From positions 248,001 through 312,000 of the forward strand of contig CAVSSS010000011.1 in assembly GCA_963730555.1 (NCBI GenBank): DNA of 64,000 nt. The letters are read 5' to 3'. The notes beneath the pieces were generated by a model. It saw nothing but the letters and a program-made list of their open reading frames with translations, was not told the DNA's origin and did not search any database. Source of the DNA: Roseiarcus sp963730555. GTDB taxonomy: Bacteria; Pseudomonadota; Alphaproteobacteria; Rhizobiales; Beijerinckiaceae. Positions 8,232-16,077 of this stretch are shown in pieces. Numbering within the stretch: the first letter of the stretch is position 1; the number at the start of each line of letters is the position of its first letter. Made by a program: the position numbers and the translations under genes.

Positions 8232-8246
8232 GTTAGCGAAAGCTTA
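8232..8246 (-). promoter_or_regulatory. CtrA-like binding box upstream of the PdhS-type kinase
   Basis: The minus strand reads TTAA-N7-CTAA (8246-8232), 7 of 8 bases of the CtrA consensus TTAA-N7-TTAA with exact spacing. It lies 65 bases upstream of the kinase start. Control of a cell-cycle kinase by CtrA would be a natural feedback; not proven here. Confidence 0.5.
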
Positions 8247-8326
8247 ACGCGCTCGTTGAATTTTCGCCACGGCGTCGAGGTCCTTCATTATTTTCAGGGT
8301 TAAAATCTCAGGCGCCGTCAAATATG

Positions 8327-8339
8327 TTGCACTGCAGCA
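8327..8339 (+). promoter_or_regulatory. PhaR-like TGC-rich site upstream of the phasin gene
   Basis: TTGCACTGCAGCA, 67 bases before the phasin start, matches the TGC-rich, CTGCnnnGCAG-like sites bound by the PHA-responsive repressor PhaR in alphaproteobacteria. Position suits derepression of phasin synthesis when PHA accumulates. Confidence 0.45.
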
Positions 8340-8405
8340 AAAACAGGGATATATGCACTTTGAACAACGGACGCCGAGTCGCGGCGGTCGCCGAAAGGGA
8401 AGAGC

Positions 8406-8774
8406 ATGGCCAATTCGCCGTTTGAGGTTCCAAACGAAATGCGTGACTTCGCCGAGCGCAGCGTCGAGCAGGCGCGCAAGGCGTTTGAGGGCTTTCTCGC
8501 GGTCGCGCAGCGCGCGAGCGGCGTCGCCGGCGAACTGTCCAAGACGTCAGAGGGCGGGGCAAAATCGGTCGGCGCTCACGTGCTGTCTTATACCGAGCGC
8601 AACGTGAACGCGGCGTTCGATCTGGCGCAAAAGCTGGTCAAGGCGAAAGACCCGCAGGAGGCTCTGGCGCTTCAAAGCGAGTATCTGAAGACCCAGCTCG
8701 CAGTATTGCAGGAGCAGGCCAAGGAGTTCGGCTCCGTCCTGCAAAAGAGCATGACGCCGCCCGGTTCAAGATAA
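8406..8774 (+). CDS. phaP: Phasin (PHA granule-associated protein)
   Basis: The 122-residue, all-helical, cysteine-free protein is of the phasin_2 type: FEVPNEMRDFAERSVEQARKAF at the start and AFDLAQKLVKAKDPQEALALQSEYLKTQLAVLQEQAKEFG in the middle, the typical amphipathic helix pair. Phasins coat polyhydroxyalkanoate granules and limit coalescence. The start is preceded by a GGGAAGAG ribosome site. A second phasin follows 65 bases downstream (broken as given), and a TGC-rich PhaR-like site lies upstream. Function as a granule protein is well supported; the exact paralogue class is not. Confidence 0.92.
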   Translation: MANSPFEVPNEMRDFAERSVEQARKAFEGFLAVAQRASGVAGELSKTSEGGAKSVGAHVLSYTERNVNAAFDLAQKLVKAKDPQEALALQSEYLKTQLAVLQEQAKEFGSVLQKSMTPPGSR

Positions 8775-8839
8775 GCATCGGCGCTCTCCGCGTCCCATTG
8801 TCAACTCACAATCGTCAACGCCAACATCGAGGTTAGTTT

Positions 8840-9359
8840 ATGGCCAACGTACCCAAGAAGAGTGCTGTCCTCAAGTCGGTTCCCGCCGTCGCGCCGCTCG
8901 GGGTCGTCGCCGCCGCGGCCAGCGCCGTCGAGTTCGACCGAAGCGCAATTCGCCGCCGCGCCGGCCGCGGAGATTTAACAGAGCTTGCGCAGCGCGCTCG
9001 AGAAGGGTGTCGTCGAATCGCGCGCGGTTTTCACCAAAGCCAAGATCGCCGCGGATGAAACCGCAAGCGCCTTCGAGGTCAGCTTCGCGGCCGCCAAGGA
9101 CGGCGCGGTCGCCATCAACGCCAAGGCCTTCGACGCGCTGCGCGCCAATGCGGACGCCGGTTTTGATTTCTTGAAGGCCGTGTTCGCCGTGAAGTCTCTC
9201 CCCGATCTCGTAACGCTCCAGACCGAGTTCGCCCGCAAACAGGCTGAAGCGATAGCCAGCCAGACCAAGGAATTCGGCGCGCTGGCCCAGAAGGCGATGA
9301 CGGACGCCGTGGAGCCGCTCAAGGAACAGGCGGCGAAGTCGTTCAAGGTCGCTGTTTGA
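8840..9359 (+). pseudogene. Second phasin, interrupted by a frameshift and a stop
   Basis: The N-terminus MANVPKKSAVLKSVPAVAP starts at a good ATG. After about residue 35 (EFDRSA) the phasin reading shifts one frame to AQFAAAPAAEI, meets TAA near 8974, and continues as QSLRSALEKGVVESRAVFTKAK...ALAQKAMTDAVEPLKEQAAKSF to 9359. The downstream part is a good phasin domain (TRLQTEFARKQAEAIASQ-like core is seen as TLQTEFARKQAEAIASQTKE). It could be expressed from TTG 8985, but no ribosome site is visible. One frameshift plus one stop suggests a genuine pseudogene, though two nearby indel/substitution errors are possible. Confidence 0.75.
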
Positions 9360-9527
9360 CCTGATTCGTTTTTTGGCGGCGCGTTTCCTCCCACGCGCGA
9401 ACAATCGGCGCCGTCGGCTTTTGCGGGCGGCGTTTTGCTGTTGCGGCTTGTGCAGGCGATCCGTTTGTCTGAAGGCAAACCTTGCGCGGATTGGTCTTTG
9501 TCACTAGTTTCCCGGCCCAGCCAGTCG

Positions 9528-9604
9528 GCCGCCATAGCTCAGTTGGTTAGAGCGCTAGATTGTGGATCTAGAGGTCCCCCGTTCGAGCCGGGGTGGCGGT
9601 ACCA
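9528..9604 (+). tRNA. tRNA-His (anticodon GTG)
   Basis: The cloverleaf folds cleanly: acceptor GCCGCCA/TGGCGGT, D arm GCTC..GAGC, anticodon stem CTAGA/TCTAG around loop TTGTGGA (anticodon GTG), T arm CCCCG-TTCGAGC-CGGGG, and an encoded CCA. The discriminator is A73, and position 1 pairs G:T with 72, the form known from most alphaproteobacteria, whose tRNA-His departs from the usual G-1:C73 rule. It lies at the left border of a decayed mobile region, a common kind of integration site, though no duplicated 3' end was found. Confidence 0.95.
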
Positions 9605-9620
9605 TCGGCAGATCAAAGAC

Positions 9621-11607
9621 TTACGGCTCAATGGCTTCCGCCAAGTTTTGGAGGCGTTCTTGCCGGGGTATGCGTTGGGGTAACGGCGTGCTCGCAGATT
9701 GGCGGGGCGCGACGGCGGAGACCGGGCCGTCGGGCCGCTTTCGGCAATCAGCCAGGCCAAGCGTCGCCGACATGGGCGCGAGGGCGTGGCGAGGCCCGCT
9801 AGCCTCCCGGCTTCTTAAGTCGGCCTGCTTGATGCGCAGGAGGTCCGCCTTGTCGACGTCGGTCAGCGATACGGAGACGGGGCAATCCTTGCTCATGATA
9901 AAATCGAGCAGCGCCGGGGCTTCGGGGCCAGTTTCTGCTAGGCGGCCGCCGAATTGAAAGAGGCCCCGCGGAACATGGGCTGCATCGTCACCGTTCGCGC
10001 AGATGAGCGTCTTTAGTTTCCCCGCGAGCGCCTTCGTGTAGGCCGCGTCATCGACGCGGGCGTCTTCCAGCGCCTTTCGCCACGCCGTGGCTTGAGGCGG
10101 CGGGGCGATGGAGGAATCGCAAGACGCGAGCCTCGTGTCTGGATTGGCGCAGTCGAGGGACTTTATGCGTTCCAGCGCCCCATCGCGTAGATCGCCCGAC
10201 GGGAGAGACCCCATCATCTGGCGGAGGGCCTGATAATCTTTGTCGTTCCACGGCCGAACGTTATCCTTGTCACCCCGCCACGACGGAAGCCAGTGGTCGG
10301 GGCGAATCTGGGAAGTTTGACGTTTGCAGCGTCGCCCTCGAAAGACCCGGACGATTGGTTCGCCAGAGAAACGCCTCCGAAAGATCGGCCGCCTGCAGGT
10401 CTGCTAGTTGCAACGACGCGCCCTGAAGCTGCGCGCCATCGAGCGACGCGCCCTGAAGCTCGGCACCTGTGAAGTCGACCTTCGGCAAAACGGCTCCATC
10501 GAGGATCGCGCCTCTTAGATTACGGCGGCCCGCGACAAAGACGTATTTCCGCCACTTTGCCTTCTCGGGATCGTCGATCTTGAGACCGTCCTAGATATTC
10601 AAGTCGGGCAGCACGAGCGTACTGGAAAAGAAACTTTTGCGACGGCCAGTGTTGGAATCGAAGGGAAGGTTGAAAACCCAATTATGGGGTGCAATCGCCC
10701 ACCGCGGTTTGTCCCATTTGGCAAGAAACTCTTCCTGCGATTCGCCCGGAAACGTCGTCACGATCCAGGAGAAGAAAACCGCCGCGAAACTGAGTAGGAG
10801 GGCGATTTCGAAAGCGGCCAAGGCGGCCATTGGGTTGCGGCCCTCAACCTCTCGTCCGGACGGGATTTTGCGCCACAGGCACCACACCAGAATCAGATCG
10901 GCGAGGAGCGCCAGGCGGTTGGTCCAGGTGATGAAGTTATTGTGAAACGGCAGGAACTGGATTTGCATGAGCAGCAGCAACAGGACCGGCCCGACGACCA
11001 GCGTCACCCATGCGATTGCCCGCAGGAGCCAGCCGAAGGCGCCCTCGCGCAAATCCGACGGCCCGGCGAGAAACTGGATGAAAATGTTGCTCGGCAATTG
11101 CCGCTGTAAGCCGTCGCGGAATGCGGCAGACTCGGATTTCGGCAAGCGGTTTATATCGCGCTTCGGGTCGCGTAGCGCCTGATCGAACCTTTTCGCCTTG
11201 TCGGTCAGCATCACCAGATGCACGAGGATGTAGGCATGCGTGACCACGAATAGGATCGGCGCGAGGAAGAAGGCGAGCAGCGGCAGTTCGATGCCGAGGA
11301 ACGGTAGCTTGACCGGATTCTCCAAAAAGAGATCGGCGTGCGTCACCGCGCCTGCAGCGATCGCGAAATAGAAGAGAACGAACAGATAGGAGAACCACAG
11401 CGCGCCGCTGACCGCCGCCGCGTCGTCGACCGCCTGCTTGATCGCCTCCAGATCGTCGGCCTTCGTGGCATTCTTCGGGAGTTCGGGCGCGGCGGGCGAG
11501 GCCGGTTCGGTGCCGAGCGGCTCAGACGCCGCGCGTCTGCCAGCCCGACGCGGCTTCGCCGCCGTCCTTCGCTGGACGCCGTTCGGCGCGGATGGATCGA
11601 GCTCCAC
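9621..11607 (-). pseudogene. Pentapeptide-repeat membrane protein, broken by a stop and a frameshift
   Basis: The N-terminal half (11607-10594) encodes four or five membrane helices (ALWFSYLFVLFYFAIAAGAV; PLLAFFLAPILFVVTHAYIL; AIAWVTLVVGPVLLLLL; AALAAFEIALLLSFAAVFF). It ends at an in-frame amber TAG (10591-10593) after LVLPDLNI. The same frame continues as DGLKIDDPEKAKWRKYVF and then pentapeptide repeats (AELQGASLDGAQLQGASLQLADL) to 10270. One base of frameshift later WRGDKDNVRPWNDKDYQALRQMM continues into a cysteine-containing C-terminal domain. In intact relatives this is a single polypeptide. Function is unknown; such proteins recur in mobile regions of Hyphomicrobiales. Confidence 0.8.
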
Positions 11608-11649
11608 GACGGTTCGCCCCCAAGGGTCGACGCTCTCGGCTTCCGCCGA

Positions 11650-12358
11650 GGCGGTTCATTTCACCACGAACCTCGCGCCGGAGGGCGAGGCTTGGCTCTG
11701 GCGCGAAATCGAGAAGGTCGAACCCGACGCGATCGTATTCGACTCCATCATGTGCCTGCTCACCGGGACGATGGCCGAGGAAGAAAGCTGGGCGCCCGTC
11801 AAGCTGATGATGCGCAAAATCTCGGCGAAGCGCATCGGTCAAATCTGGCTGCACCACACCGGCCAGACACGACCAAAGGCTTTGGAACGAAAACGCGCGA
11901 GTGGGAAATGGACACCGTCATCTCTCTCACGGCAGGCGAAAATGACCAGGGCGTGCTCATGGAGTTCAAAGAAGCGCGGCTGCGTACGCCGCAAACCGCG
12001 GACCAGTTCAAACCGCGCATTATCGCCCGCAACGAAACCGGATGGATCGTCATCGGCGACAAGGCCGCTGCGTTCAAAGGGCGGAGCGAAATCGACATGC
12101 TCAGAACTGCGATCCTCGACGCCTATGCCCGCCTCGCCGACAGCAAGGAGCCCCTCGCCGGGATTTAACGGCGCATCCGTTCTCAAAGTGCCCGTCGACG
12201 ACCTGCGCAATGAACTAAAGTCGCGCGGCTTTTTGGACACGAAAGACACCGGCGGCCTCACGACGCGGGCCAAGACCTACTTCAATCGCGCGAAGGCCGA
12301 TCTGATTTCAACACCCCACCCGAGGTTAATCGAGTGCGAGGGTTACATCTGGCGATGA
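11650..12358 (+). pseudogene. Remnant of plasmid/ICE-type AAA ATPase (RepA-helicase-like)
   Basis: Only the C-terminal part remains: WLWREIEKVEPDAIVFDSIMCLLTG (Walker-B-like strand), then MRKISAKRIGQIWLHHTG. A one-base loss near 11865 shifts to TTKGFGTKTREWEMDTVISLT...EFKEARLRTPQTADQFKPRI, and a second shift near 12165 leads to VPVDDLRNELKSRGFLDTKDTG. The joined sequence matches the RecA-like ATPase/helicase found in many integrated elements, used for their replication. The Walker A region is missing, and the 5' side abuts the start of the oppositely oriented pentapeptide gene, so this is a truncated pseudogene. TAGTGACC repeats follow immediately. Confidence 0.75.
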
Positions 12359-12369
12359 CCGGCCCGACA

Positions 12370-12599
12370 GGGGTCACTACGCCGTCCCCTATAGGAACGG
12401 CTAGTGACGTGACCCCGGTCACAGGGCAAAAAAGGTAGTGACCCCCCATAGTGACCCCATTTTTCCAGGGGTTTCCAAGGATCGTCCGGAAAAGCCCTCG
12501 CGGGACACCCGGTATAAGACATTGAAATACGCGAAAGAAAGGTAGTGAAACCCCCCGGTCACTAGAGGGGGTCACAGATTGTGACGACTAGTGACCCCC
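12370..12599. repeat. TAGTGACCCC iteron-like repeats
   Basis: At least six copies of TAGTGACC(CC) occur in both orientations in 230 bases: GGGGTCACTA 12370, TAGTGACG 12402, TAGTGACCCC 12436 and 12449, TAGTGAAACCCC 12543, GGTCACTA 12557, TAGTGACCCCC 12589, with extra half copies. They directly follow the replicative ATPase remnant, so they may be origin iterons. Confidence 0.6.
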
Positions 12600-12679
12600 T
12601 CCGAACGGAGGGGGATGAAAGGGCCACAACTCACCCACGCGCCCCGCGAAATTTTAATCCGGATGCCGCCGCAGCTCTT

Positions 12680-12766
12680 TCATGTGATGGCCCAGATTAA
12701 GACTAGGCCAATCGCGAGGAAGGCCAGAGGCGCGGCGAAGGCGATTGCGTTGAGCAGTAACCGCAT
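12680..12766 (-). CDS. 28-residue single-pass membrane protein
   Basis: A very short frame encodes MRLLLNAIAFAAPLAFLA followed by IGLVLIWAIT, a single hydrophobic helix with one N-terminal Arg. The evidence that it is real is an excellent ribosome site (GGAGGTGGAGCGTCA then ATG) and its position directly downstream of a conserved structured repeat (12784-12925). The second copy of that repeat precedes another small membrane-protein gene in the same way. No function can be assigned. It would fit the class of small membrane proteins that are usually missed by gene finders. Confidence 0.5.
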   Translation of the reverse strand: MRLLLNAIAFAAPLAFLAIGLVLIWAIT

Positions 12767-12783
12767 TGACGCTCCACCTCCGG

Positions 12784-12925
12784 CAACTGCCGCCAGCGCC
12801 TGCTTAGAAAACCCTTATGCAGGGAGGCCGACCGCCGGCGCTTTGCACAGATAGGAACTTCCGCCTTCTGTGGTTTGCTTTCCGCGGCCATTGATCGGCC
12901 ACGACGTGCCAGTTGCCTGATGGGA
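12784..12925 (-). repeat. Structured direct repeat, copy 1
   Basis: Copy 1 of an element repeated at 13279-13455. It contains the hairpin CCTGC-TTAGAAAACCCTTAT-GCAGG within an outer AGCGCC/GGCGCT pair, and a conserved block TTCCGCCTTCTGTGGTTTGC followed by GCCATTGATCGGCCACGACG. The copies share long identical stretches. It lies just upstream of the 28-residue gene, so it may be a leader or promoter. Confidence 0.7.
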
Positions 12926-12958
12926 CCGCACAATAGACAGGCGCGTCCCGCTGATTTT

Positions 12959-13240
12959 TTATCCGGATGCAGTGATGCGACGTGGACTGCGCCGCCGCCC
13001 TAAGGCTGAAGGCATCCAGCAATACGGGCAGGCCTTCTCCGTGCGCCAGATTCTTTCGCGGCAGCCCGGGCAGCGGACCTTCCGGCGCATGAAGATCGCA
13101 TAGACGACCGTGATCGGCGCGAGCGCGCCGAGCAGCCCGAACAACAGGAAGTTTCTTCCCTTGATGGCGGCGATCGCCGCCGAAATAAGGCCGGACGCCA
13201 CCAAGACCAGCGCAAGAGTGATCGGGTCTGTCATCGACAT
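12959..13240 (-). CDS. Small membrane protein with C-terminal zinc ribbon
   Basis: The protein has 93 residues: two hydrophobic helices (LALVLVASGLISAAIAAI and LLFGLLGALAPITVVYAIF) and a C-terminal pair of CxxC motifs (RCPGCRERIW...CPYCW) that should bind one zinc ion. This 'two helices plus zinc ribbon' design is common in small uncharacterised proteins of mobile regions. It lies between two copies of a structured direct repeat, and copy 2 sits directly upstream in its own transcription direction. The start could also be at the second Met (MTDP). No catalytic function is suggested. Confidence 0.7.
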   Translation of the reverse strand: MSMTDPITLALVLVASGLISAAIAAIKGRNFLLFGLLGALAPITVVYAIFMRRKVRCPGCRERIWRTEKACPYCWMPSALGRRRSPRRITASG

Positions 13241-13278
13241 CGCTCGAAAGACCTAGCACGGGTCGATGCTCGCCGGAG

Positions 13279-13455
13279 CCGGCAACCGCCGCCAGCGCCC
13301 CGCTTAGAAAACCCTTATGCGGGGAGGCTGGCGGCGACCGGCGAGTGGGTAGGAGGCCGACGCCGGCGCTCGCACAGATAAGAACTTCCGCCTTCTGTGG
13401 TTTGCTTTCCGCGGCCATTGATCGACCACGACGTGCCAGTTGCCTGACGGGACGA
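13279..13455 (-). repeat. Structured direct repeat, copy 2
   Basis: This copy has the hairpin CCCCGC-TTAGAAAACCCTTAT-GCGGGG: the loop is identical to copy 1, while the stem differs by paired changes (C:G in place of T:A), so base pairing is kept. It carries about 30 extra bases before the outer GGCGCT. The 3' block up to GTTGCCTGACGGGA is nearly identical to copy 1. Confidence 0.7.
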
Positions 13456-13543
13456 AAGTGTAACACAGCCTACCCTTGACCTGTTGTGCGGCTAATGCAA
13501 CATAGCGACCTGCGTCGCCGTGTGACGCAGAGGGGCCAAGACT

Positions 13544-14197
13544 GTGAAACCCGCCATCGCCTACACCCGCGTCTCGACCGCCAGCCAAGGGCGATCGGGC
13601 CTTGGTCTTGAAGCGCAACAAGCCGCGCTCGCCCGCTTTGCCGAGGCCGAAGGCTACGCCCTGGCCGAGACGTTCAGCGAAATCGAAACCGGCAAGGGCG
13701 CCGACGCGCTCGATCGGCGACCACAGCTCTCCGCCGCCCTAGCAGCGGCCCGGAAGCTCAAGGCGCCGATCATTGTCGCCAAACTCGACCGCTTGTCTCG
13801 CGACGTTCATTTCATTTCGGGACTGATGACGCATCGAACGCCGTTCATCGTCGCCGAGCTGGGCGCCGACGCCGACCCGTTCATGCTCCACCTGTACGCG
13901 GCTTTGGCCGAGAAAGAGCGGCGATTGATCAGCCAACGCACGCGTGACGCGTTGGCGGCGAAAAAGGCGCAAGGCGTCAAGTTGGGCGGCCTCAACGCGA
14001 AGGGCATCCGCAATCGCGACGAAGCCAAGGCTCGGGCCGAGGCGCTGCGGCCGATCCTGGCCGAGCTGACCGGCCTGTCCGCTCGGGCGATCGCGGGCGA
14101 GCTGAACGCGCGCGGGATCGCGACGCCAAGCGGCGGTAGATGGCACGCTGAGACGGTGATCCGAGTTCAACGCAGATTGGAGGCCGCCAATGGCTGA
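13544..14197 (+). CDS. Serine recombinase (resolvase/invertase family)
   Basis: This 217-residue small serine recombinase has the catalytic domain at residues 1-135, with the nucleophile Ser in YTRVSTASQGRSGLGLEAQ, then IVAKLDRLSRDV and YAALAEKERRLISQRTRDAL, which carries the conserved Glu-Arg. A helix-turn-helix-like C-terminus follows (TGLSARAIAGELNARGIATPSGGRW). It would catalyse site-specific strand exchange in the mobile element. Its end overlaps a 59-codon gene. A C-terminal fragment of a related recombinase lies 280 bases downstream, suggesting repeated recombinase turnover. Intact as given, unlike most neighbours. Confidence 0.92.
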   Translation: MKPAIAYTRVSTASQGRSGLGLEAQQAALARFAEAEGYALAETFSEIETGKGADALDRRPQLSAALAAARKLKAPIIVAKLDRLSRDVHFISGLMTHRTPFIVAELGADADPFMLHLYAALAEKERRLISQRTRDALAAKKAQGVKLGGLNAKGIRNRDEAKARAEALRPILAELTGLSARAIAGELNARGIATPSGGRWHAETVIRVQRRLEAANG

Positions 14198-14369
14198 GAA
14201 CTGTATCAGGTGCGACCAGCCGGTGACGGAAGACCATACCCACAACATGGCGTTTCGCGCCAACGGCCGCCTCAACTGGATGCACCGCGAATGTTGGGAT
14301 GAGGCAATTGAGGAAACCCAGCCCAGCGGCACGCCGCGAGCGGCGAGTTCGACAATTCTACCGCAGTGA
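14190..14369 (+). CDS. Small Cys-rich (zinc-finger-like) protein overlapping the recombinase
   Basis: The frame encodes 59 residues beginning MAENCIRCDQPVTEDHTHN. It has CIRC and HRECW, so four potential metal ligands (CxxC...HxxC). It overlaps the recombinase stop by 8 bases, suggesting translational coupling. After about residue 40 the sequence loses clear character, and it may originally have been longer. Unrecognised; probably a zinc-binding accessory protein of the element. Confidence 0.5.
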   Translation: MAENCIRCDQPVTEDHTHNMAFRANGRLNWMHRECWDEAIEETQPSGTPRAASSTILPQ

Positions 14370-14470
14370 TCCACTGGCCCGATCGTCCTGCTCAGATCGT
14401 AACCGGGCGAACGATCCGGCGTGGCCCCGGCGATCTCCGCTAAAACACAGCCTCCCCTTGAACGCCTTCC

Positions 14471-14680
14471 GGCCGTTACCACAAGGAAGCCGTCGCCGCC
14501 TTGAAGTCCAATGCTGACCAGAGGGCGAAGGGTCTGGCGTCGACGATCGCGGAGATCGGGGCCAAGGGCGCCACCAGCGCGAACGCGATTGCGGCGGAAC
14601 TCAACGGGCGGGAGATCGCGACAGCGCGCGGCGGCAAGTGGACGGCGCGCTCCGTCATCAACGTTCTGGCTCGCCTCTGA
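14471..14680 (+). pseudogene. C-terminal fragment of a second serine recombinase
   Basis: GRYHKEAVAALKSNADQRAK...SANAIAAELNGREIATARGG followed by KWTARSVINVLARL matches the C-terminal DNA-binding tail of resolvases like the one at 13544 (compare AIAGELNARGIATPSGGRW). There is no start or catalytic domain; it is a remnant. Confidence 0.7.
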
Positions 14681-14747
14681 GATTAAGGCCCTCGCGCTAA
14701 ACTCTTCCTGACAGAGAGTGGGCGGCGCCGCAGCCTCGCACGTCAGT

Positions 14748-15893
14748 TCAAGGTGATCCGCGGCGAGACACCCTGGGCGACCCTGACAGGCCGAACGCGT
14801 TGGCAGCGACGTCGAAAAGTCTCCCGAACAATTGTCCTGGCGACGTTGCGAGCTCGTCCAATCCCACGACAACTTCCGGCAGGAAAACTACGTCCTTCTT
14901 TGCTGCCCTCGACCCCCCGCCCTCCACCGGATCCTCCGTAGGTTTCCGCCCCACGATCCCGACAAGAGTCGCGAAGACGTAAAACGGCGGTTGCAGCTCA
15001 CGACTTTTGGCAAAGGGGAGGAACCGCTCCCAACCGTCAGTTACAAGCTTTTCGAATGCGGGGAGACTGAAGAGGTTGTTGGGGTGCCCTCGGTCGAGCG
15101 GTCCGACGCCCTCGACGGAGCCGTCACGAAACATGAGACTGTAGGATTGCGACGGTTCGGGCGTGTTGTAGGTCGCAAAGCCTTCCAGCGTGTGGGTCCA
15201 GGAGCCGCTGCTCCATAGCAGAGGCTGCAGAATGTCCGGGTCGTCGTAACGGAATCGCAGGTCTGTCGGATCGGCAACCGCTGACAGGGGAACAATATGC
15301 AGCACGACCTTCGGGCCATCGCGCAGCGCCACCGGCAGGTCCTTCTCGACGATCGCCGAAACCCGGCGGTCTCGGAACGCGCGCAGCCGCTCCGCCATTT
15401 CACGTCCGGCCAAAAAATGCTGTCGAATCTCGTCGACGCTCATGGGGTGCTTCCCCGCGGGGTTGCGCACATAGAAGTTCATGTCCTTTAGGAACGTGAC
15501 CCGATGCGGCGCCGACCAACTTCGCGGAATGCGGACGATCATGACTCCGCGCGTCGCCTCAATCGGCAACCATTTCGTGTCCAGACCGGAAACGCGGGGC
15601 TCGAGACCGTCCCGAACCAAGTTGATCAGGCGCTGCTTCTCCGCGTCGGGGTCCGCGACGTCGGCGCCGCAGACCTCGTCGGCGATCCCATCCTTCTCCC
15701 GGAGGCCTAACACCAAGTCTCCGCCGGAAGCATTGGCGAACGCACAGACATCGGCCAGAAACTCGCGCTTGTCCCGGTCGAGGGTGCCGATCGCGTTCGC
15801 CTTGAAGTCAAGGAAGCGGCTTTCGAGGACCCGGTTTTCGCGCAGTGTGTTAATGTCTCGGATCGTGACGTCGTTAAGAGCCTTCGAAAGCAT
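14748..15893 (-). CDS. AlbA_2/Schlafen-type (DUF4062-unrelated) ATP-binding domain protein
   Basis: The protein has 381 residues. Residues 1-145 form an AlbA_2 (Schlafen AlbA) domain: ESRFLDFKANAIGTLDRDKREFLADVCAFANASGGDLVLGL, then the RVTFLKDMNFYVRNPAGKHPMSVDEI strand that ends the domain. Residues 170-380 are unrecognised, with alternating hydrophobic strands and no membrane helix. AlbA_2 domains bind nucleic acid or ATP and occur in transcription regulators, in some defence proteins and in Schlafen ribonucleases. It sits inside the decayed element, divergent from a HEPN-like protein (184-base gap), and both are intact. A defence or immunity role is possible from context but not shown. Confidence 0.75.
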   Translation of the reverse strand: MLSKALNDVTIRDINTLRENRVLESRFLDFKANAIGTLDRDKREFLADVCAFANASGGDLVLGLREKDGIADEVCGADVADPDAEKQRLINLVRDGLEPRVSGLDTKWLPIEATRGVMIVRIPRSWSAPHRVTFLKDMNFYVRNPAGKHPMSVDEIRQHFLAGREMAERLRAFRDRRVSAIVEKDLPVALRDGPKVVLHIVPLSAVADPTDLRFRYDDPDILQPLLWSSGSWTHTLEGFATYNTPEPSQSYSLMFRDGSVEGVGPLDRGHPNNLFSLPAFEKLVTDGWERFLPFAKSRELQPPFYVFATLVGIVGRKPTEDPVEGGGSRAAKKDVVFLPEVVVGLDELATSPGQLFGRLFDVAANAFGLSGSPRVSRRGSP

Positions 15894-16077
15894 GAAACGC
15901 TATCGACCTCTCTGATCACGCCCGCGTTGATGCGAATCGCCGAAGAGCCGAGTCTGCTAGTTGGCGCGAATCAGCGCGCCCTGATGAGAGCGAAGCCCAT
16001 AAGCACGCCGCAGGGCAAGCGTGGTCGCCGCAATCGCTCGCGAACGTGTTGAAGCGGCTGGACCGGAGAGCTGCAGC

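Noticed and set aside
8306..8405. CtrA or phasin terminator hairpins
   Set aside because: Only short imperfect stems without a T run; not reported.
12370..12599. CRISPR array
   Set aside because: Repeats are only 8-10 bases, in both orientations, irregularly spaced, with no cas genes.
12784..13455. Integron attC sites
   Set aside because: The repeats are palindromic and precede small genes, but I could not find RYYYAAC/GTTRRRY core sites, orientation differs from cassettes, and no integrase is present.
12804..13466. 220-codon minus-strand frame across the direct repeats
   Set aside because: It spans both the repeat and the zinc-ribbon gene in another frame; the repeated translation RQLARRGRSMAAESKPQKAE comes from the non-coding repeat.
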